Shown here: piece by piece, positions 1 through 10,159 of the stretch
How the letters are laid out: each line of letters opens with the position of its first letter
Numbering within the stretch: position 1 is the first letter of the stretch
Source of the DNA: G963701675 sp963701675
GTDB lineage: Bacteria; Planctomycetota; Planctomycetia; Gemmatales; Gemmataceae
Direction of reading: 5' to 3'
DNA: 64,000 nt
Assembly (NCBI GenBank): GCA_963701675.1
Contig: OY969623.1
Span: 3,968,001-4,032,000 of the forward strand
Notes under the pieces: model-generated
Seen by the model: the letters and a program-made list of their open reading frames with translations, nothing else
Told to the model about the DNA's origin: nothing
Databases searched by the model: none
Position numbers and translations under genes: made by a program

Positions 1-107
1 CGCCGTAAACGATAAAGGAGCGGTTCGACCGGACAGATCCGCCCCGAATGGATCGAAAGCGGCGGGATAGTAAGGAAAAGCGGCATCGTGGTCAATGTCT
101 CAGTTTG

Positions 108-163
108 GTGGGGCAGACATTCCTGTCTGCCGCAACACGGGCAGACAGGAACGTCTGCCCCAC
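108..163. repeat. Paired self-complementary hairpins, locus 1
   Basis: Two hairpins face each other. The left one has stem GGCAGACA (112-119), loop TTCC and stem TGTCTGCC. The right one has stem GGGCAGAC (139-146), loop AGGAAC and stem GTCTGCCC. The whole block is also an inverted repeat, opening with GTGGGG and closing with CCCCAC. It lies 70 bases before the DUF5329 gene. The same architecture with different stems recurs at 23869-23948 and 39821-39913. A role as terminator or 3'-end element is inference. Confidence 0.8.
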
Positions 164-232
164 CTAGATTGTTTAGAATGACGGGGGGAGCCGCACAGTT
201 TCGCCCTGCCACGACGAACCGGAGAAGCAACC

Positions 233-598
233 ATGTACCACACGATCTGTGTAATCGCCGTTGCCCTCGTCGCCGGTCCGGTGACCGAAGACAAAGAACG
301 GAAAATGACGGAGAAGGAGAAGATCGAGGCCCTTATCAAACACGTCGAACGACTTAAAGATGCGAAGTTCACCCGCAATGACGTGGAATACGACGCCGAA
401 ACCGCGGCTAAGTTTCTTCGCGGCAAATGGGAATCTCGCGAGAAGGAAGTGAAAACCGCCATGGACTTTATCGAGAAAGTAGGAAGTGCATCATCCACTT
501 CCGGTAAGCCGTACACGCTCCAGTTGAAGGACGGCAAGCCGATGAAAAGCGGCGCCTACTTGCGAGAACAACTGAAAAAGCTCAATAAGTCGGAGTGA
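233..598 (+). CDS. DUF5329 family small exported protein
   Basis: A 121-residue protein matching the DUF5329 family in order and spacing: an opening KIEALIKHVERL, then FTRNDVEYDAETAAKFLRGKW, DFIEKVGSASSTSGKPY and a final YLREQLKKL. The function of the family is unknown. The first 15 or so residues are hydrophobic (MYHTICVIAVALVAG) and could be a short signal peptide, so export is inferred. The ATG at 233 is preceded by GGAGAA at good spacing, which favours it over the internal Met at 305. The next gene begins 20 bases downstream on the same strand and may be co-transcribed. Confidence 0.85.
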   Translation: MYHTICVIAVALVAGPVTEDKERKMTEKEKIEALIKHVERLKDAKFTRNDVEYDAETAAKFLRGKWESREKEVKTAMDFIEKVGSASSTSGKPYTLQLKDGKPMKSGAYLREQLKKLNKSE

Positions 599-617
599 AA
601 CTTACGAAAGCGAATCT

Positions 618-1958
618 GTGAACTTTCCACCGATTGCGCCAATTCGTCAGATTGTCGCACAGCCAACGATCACCGACGTTGCCGGCGAAGTGCGGCGTCA
701 ATGGCTTACTTCCCCCGTCTTGCCACGACTAAAGCGCGGCGATCGCGTCGCCCTCGCAGTCGGTAGCCGGGGTGTCGCCCACCTCGCGGCAATGGTTCGC
801 GCCACGGTCGAGATCTTGCGCGAATCTGGCACACAACCATTCGTTGTCGCAGCAATGGGAAGTCACGGAGGCGCTACCGCGGACGGTCAACGCCAGTTGC
901 TGGCCGATTACGGCGTGACGGAGACGGCACTCGGCGTTCCCATTCGAACCGAAATGGAGACCGTGCGACTCGGCACGAATAGTTGGGGCGAACCGGTTTA
1001 TTGGGACAAAAACGCATGGGAAGCCGACGCCGTGCTGACGATCTCTCGGATCAAGGCCCACACCGATTTTCGTGGTCGATACGAGAGCGGCATCGTCAAA
1101 ATGCTCGCCATCGGCCTGGGAAAGCGAGACGGCGCTGCCCAGCATCATCGCTGGGGCCTGCGTGGCCTGCGTGAAATGATGCCGGAGACCGTGCAGGTGA
1201 TCCTGGCGAAATCGAAGTTCCTGGCCGGTTTGGCCGTCATCGAGAACGCCGCTGATCAAACCGCTGCGCTCCGCGTCGTGAGCCGAGAAGAGGTCCTCGA
1301 CGTTGAGCCGACCCTCCTCGATCATGCGAAATCGCTCATGGGTCGGCTGCCGTTTTCGCAACTTGATTTGCTAATCATTGGCGAAATGGGAAAGAACTAT
1401 TCCGGCGCCGGCATCGATCCGAACGTCATCGGTCGGCTTTTCATGGAAGCAGAGCCCGATTTCGAAGAACCCAAGATCACGCGAATCTGCGTTCTCGACC
1501 TCGCGCCGGAGAGCCACGGCAACGCCACCGGCATCGGTCTCGCCGACCTGACGACCGATCGCTTGCTCTCGCAAATCGACGCGCATCCCACCCGCCTGAA
1601 CCAACTCACTGCCTGTTCGCTCTTGCGCTCCAAACTACCGTTCGGCTTCCCAACGGACCGCGATTGCATCCAAACCGGATTAGCCACGTGTTGGCAGCCG
1701 GACCTTGCCAAGGTTCGAATGGCGATCATACCGAATACACTCGAGCTTGCAGATTTGTGGGTATCGCCGCCGTTGGCTAACGAAGCAAACCATCGCAAGG
1801 ACATCGCGACAACCGCTGAATCGCGGCCATTGCCGTTCACCATAAACGGCGACCTCGACCAAGAGAGCTTGTTTCCCGGTTCCGTTCGCGCCCGCGCAAG
1901 ATGCGTTCAGCTGTCGCTGTCGGCGCCGTGTGAGACACGGCGTGCCAGTGCCTCGTAA
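618..1958 (+). CDS. Lactate racemase (LarA)-like protein, DUF2088 domain
   Basis: A 446-residue protein with features of the LarA N-terminal domain (DUF2088): VALAVGSRGVA near residue 48, the loop GSHGGATADG near 82-91, and SRIKAHTDFRGRYESGIVKM near 141-160. LarA enzymes use a nickel-pincer nucleotide cofactor for racemisation or epimerisation of alpha-hydroxy acids. The His residues in GSHGG and KAHTDF are the likely cofactor or catalytic positions. The actual substrate cannot be read from sequence, and no larB, larC or larE cofactor gene is nearby. The start is a GTG with a weak ribosome site. The 3' end overlaps the convergent nucleotidyltransferase gene by 52 bases. Confidence 0.8.
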   Translation: MNFPPIAPIRQIVAQPTITDVAGEVRRQWLTSPVLPRLKRGDRVALAVGSRGVAHLAAMVRATVEILRESGTQPFVVAAMGSHGGATADGQRQLLADYGVTETALGVPIRTEMETVRLGTNSWGEPVYWDKNAWEADAVLTISRIKAHTDFRGRYESGIVKMLAIGLGKRDGAAQHHRWGLRGLREMMPETVQVILAKSKFLAGLAVIENAADQTAALRVVSREEVLDVEPTLLDHAKSLMGRLPFSQLDLLIIGEMGKNYSGAGIDPNVIGRLFMEAEPDFEEPKITRICVLDLAPESHGNATGIGLADLTTDRLLSQIDAHPTRLNQLTACSLLRSKLPFGFPTDRDCIQTGLATCWQPDLAKVRMAIIPNTLELADLWVSPPLANEANHRKDIATTAESRPLPFTINGDLDQESLFPGSVRARARCVQLSLSAPCETRRASAS

Positions 1959-2533
1959 TCCGCCGGCAGGTCGAGGTCGAAAAGAATCGACTCCGTCGTC
2001 ACCGGTATCTCAGCCACCTCATGAGCGTGTTGCCGCAAATAGAAGTTGATTCCATTGCCACTCGACAATTCGCGTATTCCGGTGACATGCCGCCAGCTTA
2101 TTAGCGCCGGATGGCCGCGCCGGCCGCCGTAGGTTGGAAGCCAAATGGAAGAACCTGGTAATTCATGGCGGGCGTGAATCAGGCGTTGGATGGTCTCTAC
2201 TTCCACCGCCGGATGGTCGCCGGGAATCAGAAACCAGGCATCATCGGCGGCCGGACGATCATTCGCTTCGAACCAACGAAGTCCGTGCTCGACGCTGAAT
2301 CGCATTTCATCGGTGTCCGAGGGTAGCACGCACACATCTGCCCCGGCGGCGGTGGCGGTGGTTCTCAGTTCTTCAGCATTCGGCCCAACCACCACGAGAG
2401 TCTTATCCACTCCTCCGTTTCGTAAGGCATCGATTACTGCAGTAATGACGGTTCCCGTTCCCAACGGAAGGGTCAACTTCGGTCGCCCCATTCGGCGACT
2501 CTGGCCCGCTGCTGGGATCACGGCGTATATCAT
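1907..2533 (-). CDS. MobA/MocA-like nucleotidyltransferase
   Basis: A 208-residue protein of the MobA-like NTP transferase family (GT-A fold). It opens with the nucleotide-binding signature IPAAGQSRRMGRPKL (residues 6-20) and has a metal-site motif LIPGDHP near residue 102, where GDQP is usual. It ends with DLDLPADYEAL, typical of MocA-type molybdopterin cytidylyltransferases. Family members transfer a nucleotide from CTP or GTP to molybdopterin or a sugar phosphate. Which substrate applies here cannot be decided, and no other molybdenum cofactor gene is visible. It converges on the LarA-like gene and overlaps it by 52 bases. Confidence 0.85.
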   Translation of the reverse strand: MIYAVIPAAGQSRRMGRPKLTLPLGTGTVITAVIDALRNGGVDKTLVVVGPNAEELRTTATAAGADVCVLPSDTDEMRFSVEHGLRWFEANDRPAADDAWFLIPGDHPAVEVETIQRLIHARHELPGSSIWLPTYGGRRGHPALISWRHVTGIRELSSGNGINFYLRQHAHEVAEIPVTTESILFDLDLPADYEALARRVSHGADSDS

Positions 2534-2560
2534 TCAAGATTCCAATCACGTGCGAACGAA

Positions 2561-2590
2561 AACGACCGGGACGGTGTTCGCCCGGTCGTT
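2561..2590 (-). terminator. Rho-independent terminator after the sortilin-type gene
   Basis: A perfect 10-bp stem, AACGACCGGG pairing with CCCGGTCGTT, encloses a 10-base loop. Read on the minus strand it is followed by TTTTCGTT. It lies about 25 bases after the stop of the 2614-6298 gene and just before the nucleotidyltransferase start, so it would end the former transcript. Confidence 0.8.
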
Positions 2591-2613
2591 TGCGATCAAC
2601 AATTTGTCATCGC

Positions 2614-5600
2614 CTAATCGTCGATGATTTCATCCTCGGCGATGATGGTTGCCGGCGATGACGGATCGCCGTCGACCTTGAGCGGCTGAGTAAGTTCCTT
2701 GCCGTCAACGGTCAAGACGATGCGATACATTCCTGGCGCCGCCATCCGGCCGCTGAAACCGCCGCGACCGCCGAACCCGCCGGGTTCCTGTCCCGATTCG
2801 CCTTCTCGTGCAGGGCCGGGTTGCTCTGGTGTTTGCGGCCTGTCACCGGTTGCCGCTCCGGTTTGTTGCGGCCTGTCACCGGTTGCTGCCCCAGGTTGTT
2901 GCGGCCCCTGTGCAGCCGCGGTACGGGCGCCGCCGCCACCACGGTTGCCGCGGTTTCCACGGGCGCCCCCGGTGCGCGTATCGCCGCCGCTGCCTTCTCC
3001 CGAACTGGCATCCGCGAGCTGGCGGGTTGTGGTTACGTCCAAGCGCCACGGAACCATGTGTAGACCCGGCGTCGAATCGGCACGCAACTCATTGACCGTC
3101 TTTCCGGTGTAATCAATGACCTTCAAGCTGATTTGCTCGGGCTTGGTCGCCAACGAGTAATAGATTTGCGCTCCCGACGCTGGATTCGTGCCGACATAGC
3201 GTCGATTGGTCCCGCCGCGACTCGGCTCCGTGCGGTAGCGCACGGCGGTCTTCGGCTGGAACAAATGAGCGCTCGCCGTCAGCACATCTTTGGTCGCCTG
3301 GCGCAGCGGCGTCACATCCAAGATCCACAGGCTGCGGCCGTGTGTCGCCGCCACGATTTCACCGCTGCTCGGATGAAGCGCGAAATCATGCACCGCAACG
3401 GTCGGCAGGTTGTTGTTGATCTTGGCCCAAGATACGCCCCGGTCCAGTGACGCCCATACGGCAAACTCGGTCCCCACGTAGAGCAGGCTTTGATTGCGGA
3501 GGGTCCTCGCGCAGACACCGCGTCGAACCCCACGGCAGGTTGGCCCGGAGCGATTTCCAGGTTTGTCCAAAATCCTCGGTCACGAACACATGGGGATCGT
3601 CGTCGTCGGAACGATGGCCGTCGAAGCAAACGTAAGCCCGGCCCTCTTCGAATCGAGACGCCTCGATGGTCGAAACCCAGCGCGGGCCTTTGAGCCCGAC
3701 CTTGTCCGTGACGTTTTGCCAATCCTTGCCACCGTCCTTCGTCACCCAGACATTGCCGTCGTCGGTGCCTGCCCAGACGACATTGGGATTCCGCGGCGAT
3801 TCAGCCAGCGCCGTGCCGCTGCCTTGCTTCGTTCTCGTAATCTCGGGTGAGATGATACGTAAGTCATTTCCGCGGTCGAGCGATCGAAATACGTAATTCC
3901 CCGCACAATAGAAGATGCGAGAATTGTGATTCGAAAGAATGAACGGCGTCTTCCAATTGAAGCGATAACGCTCGCGTCCAGCCATCGGGCGCGGCCGAAT
4001 CGATCCGGACTCGCCGGTGCGGAAGTTCCGTCGGCCCATGGCGCCGCCTTGCGATTCGTAGTAGACGAGGTCGGGATCATTCGGGTCCACGGCACAGACA
4101 AAGCCATCCCCGCCGCCAACCGAAACCCAGTCCTCATTGACCGGTCCTGTGCCGCGCCGTGAGTCGGCCGGTCCGCCCCATGTGCCGTTGTCCTGAAGCC
4201 CGCCATAGACGTAGTAGCGCGGCCGGGGATCGACCGCAACATGATAGAACTGGCCTAACGCCAAATGATTGAGGTGATCCCAGTTTTCGCCGCGATCGTA
4301 GGTCACGTAAAATCCGCCGTCGCATCCAATGATGCAATGCCGGCCGTCGCGCGGATCGATCCACAGGGCGTGAGCATCGGAGTGCACACGTCGTCCGAAG
4401 TCCGCCGTCATCGTTTTTCCACCGTCCGATGACTTGTATTGCGACACCCCAAGGACATAGACATTCTTGTCATCGCTCGGATCGACGCGGACTTTGCTGA
4501 AATACATCGGCCTCGGATTGACGCTGTTCACGCGAACCCACGTCTCTCCGGCGTCCTCCGAACGAAACAGACCGCCGGAGTGTATTCCGTCCGTGCCTTG
4601 TTCACCCTGGACGTTTTCTTCCTGCCCACCGAGCGTGGATGCGTAAGGCCGCCGTGCCGTCGCGCCGCGACCAGCCGAACTACCCACTGTCAGCGTGATG
4701 TCTTTGGTTTCTTCACCGCGTTTGACTTGCACGGTGATCTTGTCGCCTTCTTTCTTGTCCTGGAGCTGATCGGCTATCTGTTGCATCCGTTCGATGGGTT
4801 TCTTGTCGATCGCCTTGACGATGTCGCCTTCTAGCAGGCCGGCCTTTTCCGCCGCTCCGTCGGTGAAGATGCGCGTGAGCCGAGGCCCGGCCTCTGCATC
4901 TTCGCCGGTAGCGCCGAACGCCGCGGCACCCGCGAAGCCACCGCGTCCTCCGCCACCGCCACCACCGCCTCCACCGATTCCTCCGCGGCCGCCGTCCCGC
5001 TGCTCTAGGGCGACGGTCAATTCCGTTTCTTTCTGGTCACGCAGCACTTTGACGGTGAATTTCTGCCCCGGACGGGAATTGCGGAGCTTGTTGTTGAGTG
5101 CTTGCACCGTGTCCACATCGCCGCCGTCGACTGACTTGACGATGTCACCGGCCTTCAAGCCGGCCTTGCCGCCGGGCCCCGTCGGATTTACGCCCTTAAT
5201 TTCAACGCCGCCCTCCGCCTTGTCGCCGGATGCGCGGAACACATTGATGCGTGGCGGCCCCATGCCGGCTTTTTCGGTGTCGATGATGGCGTACACGACT
5301 TTCGGGTCCTTCCGATACCAATCCAAGCCAATGCGACCGTACTTGGCGTTGGGCAGTCCGTTCGTGAGCTTCTTAAACGACTTGCCGCCGTCGGACGTCT
5401 TGTGCAGTGCGGTGCCCGGCGCATAATACTTGACCGGACCGTATTGATCGCCTTCTACGGTTCCGAAGAAACCGTCGAACTCGTCGCGCTGCCGTTCCCA
5501 GGTTGCGACGATGAGTTGGTCCGGTTCTGTCGGATGCATCCGAATGTCCAGCACGCCCGTCTTGTCATCGACAAAAAGAACTCGCTCCCATGTTTCACCG

Positions 5601-6298
5601 CCGTTGGTCGTCTTGTATAAGCCACGTTCCTCATGGGCGCCGTACAGTCTGCCCAGGGCGCCGACGTACACGATGTTCGGATCTTTCGGATGAATGACTA
5701 TCTTCCCAACCTGGTACGATTTCTTGAGACCCATGTTCTTCCAGGTCTTGCCGCCGTCGGTTGACTTGTAGACACCGTCGCCGAACGAGACGCTATTGCG
5801 TGGATTCGCTTCGCCTGTACCCACCCACACGATGTCCTTGTTCGACGGGGCCACGCATACATCGCCGATGGAAACAGTCGCTTCCTTATCAAACTGGTGC
5901 TCAAAGGTAATGCCGTTGTTTACGGTCTTGAGCAACCCGCCTGACGCTGTCGCCACGAAAAACGTCGACGGGTCAGCTTCGAACACGGAAATCGCGGTGA
6001 TGCGTCCGCTCATATTGGCCGGCCCGACGCACCGCCACGTCAGCGGCTTGATCCACTCCGCAGGCAGACCGGGCGCGGACGACGACGCCGTCGTCGGTTG
6101 CTGTTTGTCGGCACTGCGCAGGTCGGTAAGCTTCTTGTTCAGCTCGGCGATCTGCTTTTCGACATCGGCGATTTGTTGATCGCGTACCTTGGCCTTTTCT
6201 TCTTCCTCGGATCGCGACGGCGATGCGAGCAGCGTTAACATTCCCGCAGTCAAAACTGCGCAGGCGGTCCATCGAAAACGTACCCAAGTGGCGTGCAT
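2614..6298 (-). CDS. Secreted sortilin/VPS10-type beta-propeller protein with two PDZ domains (one frameshift)
   Basis: A very long exported protein. After a signal peptide (start chosen at the Met at 6298, giving MHATWVRFRWTACAVLTAGM) and a short coiled segment come BNR/Asp-box repeats of the VPS10/sortilin glycosyl-hydrolase-like family (STDGGKTW, TTNGGETW, TSDGGKSF, SEDAGETW, TKDGGKDW, TEDFGQTW). Two PDZ domains (4682-5212) joined by a Gly-rich linker interrupt the propeller. The C-terminal part has a low-complexity stretch repeating TGDRPQ and ends in IIAEDEIIDD. Reading shifts near 3500-3505: upstream runs to LREDP, and NQSLLYVGTEFAVW continues in another frame, consistent with one extra base. 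The pieces are 3386-6298 and 2614 to about 3505. Substrate unknown; a surface binding or proteolysis-related role is inferred. Confidence 0.8.
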
Positions 6299-6477
6299 GG
6301 ATGATGTCTCCCGTGGTCGGAACCGTGTACGAGTCAAACGACTTTGGCGGAAGGGGCAGTGCCGTCAAGTATATCAAGGAAACTGGCTCAAGAATACAGG
6401 CCGGCATTTGCCGACAATGGAATTGTCCAGCCGACGCCGGCCGCAGAGGCGGCAATGGCGGTAAAGGTAGAAAACAG

Positions 6478-6549
<72 letters not shown>

Positions 6550-6671
6550 ACGGTTACGGCCAATGTCCGTCAGTATATCTCGGTGCGATCACGATTGCAA
6601 AGGCTTCGGGCAAGACGGTATTGGCCTAATTTGAAGAGAGGTTTCCGGAGTCCGTGTCCCCGCTATCTGTT

Positions 6672-6965
6672 TCAGAAGCCTTTTTCAAGGTAAGGGGGCA
6701 AAGTGAAATATAGCCAAAGAAAGATGTCGTAAAACAGTGCGGTGGCCGCGACTACTAGTCCCGCTGCCGCACCAGCGATGGCCCCGCGCCATCCGTTCAG
6801 CACTGCACCGACGGCTAAGCCGATGGCTGCCCAGATCGCTAGGAAGGCGGCCAAATGCGCGTCGTATTTTGAAGTGAGACGGGCCAGCGTCCATGTAGAG
6901 AAAGTCAGCACGCCAATTGCCAGGACAACTCGACGCGATGGATAAGCTTGAGGGAAGAACTGCAT
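6672..6965 (-). CDS. Small hypothetical membrane protein
   Basis: A 97-residue protein with about three hydrophobic segments: VVLAIGVLTFSTWTLA (13-28), AAFLAIWAAIGLAVGAVL (39-56) and AIAGAAAGLVVAATALFYDIF (62-82). It ends in PPYLEKGF. I do not recognise a family. It sits between the tRNA-Gly and the divergently transcribed HEAT-repeat membrane protein. Codon use and the clean membrane topology favour a real gene, but nothing indicates a function. Confidence 0.6.
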   Translation of the reverse strand: MQFFPQAYPSRRVVLAIGVLTFSTWTLARLTSKYDAHLAAFLAIWAAIGLAVGAVLNGWRGAIAGAAAGLVVAATALFYDIFLWLYFTLPPYLEKGF

Positions 6966-7136
6966 TACAGGAAATTTACAAGCTTTCGAGCAATTCTTCC
7001 AACGTCCACGGATGCCCGGTCAATCCAGTTGCCATCGCTGGCGCGAGTAGCCTTGGCCATGGTCGGTCCATTTGACCCTTCCTATAAACGTAAGCCATAC
7101 TTCGGGAGAGCAACCTTTCCCGGGAAATGCACAGCG

Positions 7137-8588
7137 ATGGCGCCGCCGTTGATTGAGTCCGCCGAGTTCTTTCCGATTCAGACCGGCCGGAAGCCGGCGT
7201 CGGCGGGCATATTGCTCGGTCGATTGGCAATCTTGCTCGTACCGGCCGCGCTCCTGGCCATTGGGACCGTGCGTTCCGATCAGTCCGTGAAATCGCAAGT
7301 GCTTCTGTCCGTCGGCACCGCGGTGCAGATCGCGCTGTGTTTCATTATGTATTGCAGTCGACGCGGATGGCGGCGATCGCTTGGCGCTTCGGTATTGCTC
7401 CTCTACCTCATTGGTTTGGGATGGCTCGGACTTGGGCTTGGGTTGGCGAATCGCGATGATTGGTACCTCTATTTCGCCCAGGGGGTGCTACTGGTCGCGT
7501 CGCTGGGTGTATTCGCCTTTCAGATCGTGGCGGATTCAGGGGCGCCCGAGCGCCGCCGTGCCCAAATGCTGTCCCGGCGACTGGCGGATCGGAAAGAATG
7601 GCCGACCGACTTGGAAACCTGTCGTTCCTTGCCGGAAGTGAAGGCATTTCGCGAAGCACTACGACAAGATGTTTCACCGGCACTCGGATTGCTCGGACAC
7701 TCACGTCCGCAGGTGCGAATTGCGGCGTTAGCGGCGTTGGAATTCCGCACTCACTGGCGCGCGGGACAGGCCGAGGCTGTTCTACAAGTTGCCGTGCAAG
7801 CCGCCGAACCGGGGGTTCGAGCAGCGGCGCTTATGGCGCTGGCCAATGTCGATGATCGGCACGTTGTCGAGCAGTTGGGCGAATTCCTTCGTGACCCCTC
7901 GTGGGATGTACGCAAGGCCGCCCAAGAAGCACTGCTTTGGGACACCGGCACACGCTGGACGTGGATTCGCCATTCGATTCGCCGGGCACTCGCGGACAAC
8001 GCCAACGCGGATGACGGACCATTGCTCCCTAGTGGTCAGATGCTGGCGCCTGAAGCCGTCGCTGATCTGACCGCCTGGTGTGCGGAAAAAGGACTGCTCG
8101 CCGTCCGTGCCGCGCAAACATTAGCGGTTCATTACGAGCGCCTCCTTAATGAACTGCCGGACCCGGAGCTAATCGACGAGCTGACACGACACCTTGCCGA
8201 TTACCACTCGGCGGCGCCGCTGCGGCTTGAGCTCGCCCGGCTTTTGCGCGACAATCATCTCCTTTCCAAACCGTTGCTCGTTCGACTCATCGAATCGGTG
8301 AACCCCGCTTCGCTCCGATTGATTGCCGCGGAGACCCTGCTCGAAGCCGAACCCGGTCGCGCGGATGTGATCGCAGCACTCCGTGAAGTGGCACGGCTGC
8401 CGAACCGAGAGATCGCTCTAAATACCGCATCAATCGTGCAGCGCCTTCTGGGTGTCGACATGGGTTTGTCCATCGACCAGCCCTTGCCCGCCAGCCAAAG
8501 CCGACTGGCCGCGGAGGTGACACGCCACGTCATGCTATGGGCCGCCCAACCTGAGCGACGGCTCATCGAAACCGGCACGCCTTCATAG
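7137..8588 (+). CDS. Membrane-anchored HEAT-repeat protein
   Basis: From the ATG at 7137 the product has 483 residues. Four hydrophobic segments fill the first 130 residues (ILLGRLAILLVPAALLAIG, VGTAVQIALCFIMYC, VLLLYLIGLGWLGLGLGLA and GVLLVASLGVFAFQIV). The cytoplasmic or periplasmic remainder is alpha-helical with HEAT-like repeats, for example RPQVRIAALAALEF, EPGVRAAALMALANV and SWDVRKAAQEALLW. HEAT repeats usually form a protein-binding scaffold; the partner is unknown. The reading frame is open further upstream to 6948, but that extension lacks a hydrophobic or conserved start, so 7137 is preferred. It precedes kbl on the same strand with a 68-base gap. Confidence 0.7.
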   Translation: MAPPLIESAEFFPIQTGRKPASAGILLGRLAILLVPAALLAIGTVRSDQSVKSQVLLSVGTAVQIALCFIMYCSRRGWRRSLGASVLLLYLIGLGWLGLGLGLANRDDWYLYFAQGVLLVASLGVFAFQIVADSGAPERRRAQMLSRRLADRKEWPTDLETCRSLPEVKAFREALRQDVSPALGLLGHSRPQVRIAALAALEFRTHWRAGQAEAVLQVAVQAAEPGVRAAALMALANVDDRHVVEQLGEFLRDPSWDVRKAAQEALLWDTGTRWTWIRHSIRRALADNANADDGPLLPSGQMLAPEAVADLTAWCAEKGLLAVRAAQTLAVHYERLLNELPDPELIDELTRHLADYHSAAPLRLELARLLRDNHLLSKPLLVRLIESVNPASLRLIAAETLLEAEPGRADVIAALREVARLPNREIALNTASIVQRLLGVDMGLSIDQPLPASQSRLAAEVTRHVMLWAAQPERRLIETGTPS

Positions 8589-8656
8589 AATTCACTTGTC
8601 GTTAGTGAATGGTTCACTATCCATCCATCCCCTTCTACGCTACCCGTTCATTGATC

Positions 8657-9847
8657 ATGAGCGATTCACAACTCCGCAGCGCATTGTCGGCGTCACTCGA
8701 TGACATCCGAAAAAACGGCCTGTTCAAACGCGAACGACAACTTCAAGGACCGCAAGGATCCGAGATTCGCGTCGGTGAGCGCGCGGTGATCAATTTCTGC
8801 GCGAACAACTATCTGGGGCTGGCGAACCATCCGGCCGTGGTCGAAGCGGCACACGAAGGGCTGAAACGATACGGATACGGAATGGCGTCCGTCCGCTTCA
8901 TCTGTGGAACCCAGGACTTGCATACAGAGCTCGAACGGGCTCTCGCCAATTTCCTCGGCAAAGAGGATGCCATCCTCTATACCTCTTGCTTCGACGCCAA
9001 CACCGGATTGTTCGAGACGTTGCTCGGTGAAGAAGACACGATCATCAGTGACGAGCTGAACCATGCCAGCATTATCGACGGTGTGCGACTATGCAAGGCG
9101 AAGCGATTTCGCTACAAGCACTCCGACATGGCCGACTTGGAGCGCTGCCTCAGAGAGTCTTCCGCTTGCCGTACGCGCATGATCGCAACGGACGGTGTCT
9201 TCTCCATGGATGGCGACATGGCCAAACTGCCCGACATGTGCGCGTTGGCCGATCAATACGACGCCACTGTTATGGTGGACGACAGCCATGCAACCGGCGT
9301 CCTCGGAGCGGGCGGCCGCGGCACGCCGGAGCAACTCGGCGTTCTTGACCGGATCGACATCATTACAAGCACGCTTGGCAAAGCCTTAGGTGGCGCCGCG
9401 GGAGGCTTCACCTGCGGCCGGCAGGAAATCGTGACCTATCTTCGGCAACGATCGAGGCCGTACTTGTTCTCCAATGCACTTCCGCCGGCAATCACCATGG
9501 CGGCGCTCAAAGCCGTTGATTTGGTTGCCCGTAGCGGTGACTTGCGAAGCCGGGTGCAATCGAACGCTCGGCATCTGCGCGGCGCGCTCGAGGGGGCTGG
9601 TTTCACCCTGAGACCCGGTCAGCATCCCATCCTCCCGGTGATGCTGGGTGATGCCGCACTGGCGAGCCGAATGGCGGACCAGCTATTGGAAAAGGGAATC
9701 TACGTGATTGGATTCAGCTACCCCGTGGTTCCGCAGGGACAAGCAAGGATTCGGATTCAGCTGTCGGCGGCGCACTCAGCTGACCAGTTGAACCAAGCCG
9801 CCAAGGCCTTCAAAGACGTGGGAAGCACGCTGGGAGTTGTGAAATAG
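8657..9847 (+). CDS. kbl: Glycine C-acetyltransferase (2-amino-3-ketobutyrate CoA ligase)
   Basis: A 396-residue PLP enzyme of the alpha-oxoamine synthase family, close to the usual KBL length. It cleaves 2-amino-3-oxobutyrate with CoA to glycine and acetyl-CoA in threonine breakdown. Visible signatures are NFCANNYLGLANHP, VRFICGTQDLHTELE, the PLP-contact motif VMVDDSHATGVLG and the Schiff-base lysine in TSTLGKALGGAAGG. The N-terminal DIRKNGLFKRER and the FICGTQ motif favour KBL over BioF or serine palmitoyltransferase. No threonine dehydrogenase gene is adjacent. The ATG at 8657 matches the family start better than the upstream Met at 8609. Confidence 0.93.
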   Translation: MSDSQLRSALSASLDDIRKNGLFKRERQLQGPQGSEIRVGERAVINFCANNYLGLANHPAVVEAAHEGLKRYGYGMASVRFICGTQDLHTELERALANFLGKEDAILYTSCFDANTGLFETLLGEEDTIISDELNHASIIDGVRLCKAKRFRYKHSDMADLERCLRESSACRTRMIATDGVFSMDGDMAKLPDMCALADQYDATVMVDDSHATGVLGAGGRGTPEQLGVLDRIDIITSTLGKALGGAAGGFTCGRQEIVTYLRQRSRPYLFSNALPPAITMAALKAVDLVARSGDLRSRVQSNARHLRGALEGAGFTLRPGQHPILPVMLGDAALASRMADQLLEKGIYVIGFSYPVVPQGQARIRIQLSAAHSADQLNQAAKAFKDVGSTLGVVK

Positions 9848-9892
9848 AACTGCGGAGGTCGCTCGCTGGATTACGCGCGACTCGCCGATGGG

Positions 9893-10150
9893 TTAAGCCT
9901 CGCCGTTGCCGCTCTCAACCGTTTCCAGGTCGACCAATGCGGCATGCACCGCGTCGTTCAGCGTCTGGCGAGCATCCACTTCGTTTTCGATGGCCTGCAC
10001 CAGGTGCCACTGCCGCTTCCCGCGTTTTCTAAGCTGTTTTGGCGTTGGGTTCAAGAGAATCTGAACCCGATTCTCCTTCGTCAACACCGCGTACCGCAGG
10101 CTGCGCTTTCCGAGGCTGTCGCAGAAGTTGTTTCCCTTTACCTTAACCAT
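9893..10150 (-). CDS. Small basic hypothetical protein
   Basis: An 85-residue protein opening MVKVKGNNFCDSLGKRSLRYAVLTKENRVQILLNP, with a basic middle (KQLRKRGKRQWH) and an acidic, Ala-rich helical C-terminus (NEVDARQTLNDAVHAALVDLETVES). The start at 10150 is supported by AGGAG nine bases upstream; a Met three codons earlier directly abuts that site. No family is recognised. It is convergent with kbl, separated by 45 bases. Confidence 0.6.
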   Translation of the reverse strand: MVKVKGNNFCDSLGKRSLRYAVLTKENRVQILLNPTPKQLRKRGKRQWHLVQAIENEVDARQTLNDAVHAALVDLETVESGNGEA

Positions 10151-10159
10151 TGTTGGCAT

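Noticed and set aside
3500..3505. Programmed frameshift in the sortilin-type gene
   Set aside because: No recognised slippery heptamer, stop codon or stimulatory structure is present, and several other genes in the window show similar one-base breaks, so an indel is simpler.
4794..5426. A 210-codon plus-strand Pro/Ser-rich frame
   Set aside because: It is the reverse of the Gly-rich PDZ linker region of the sortilin-type gene; its proline run merely mirrors glycine codons.
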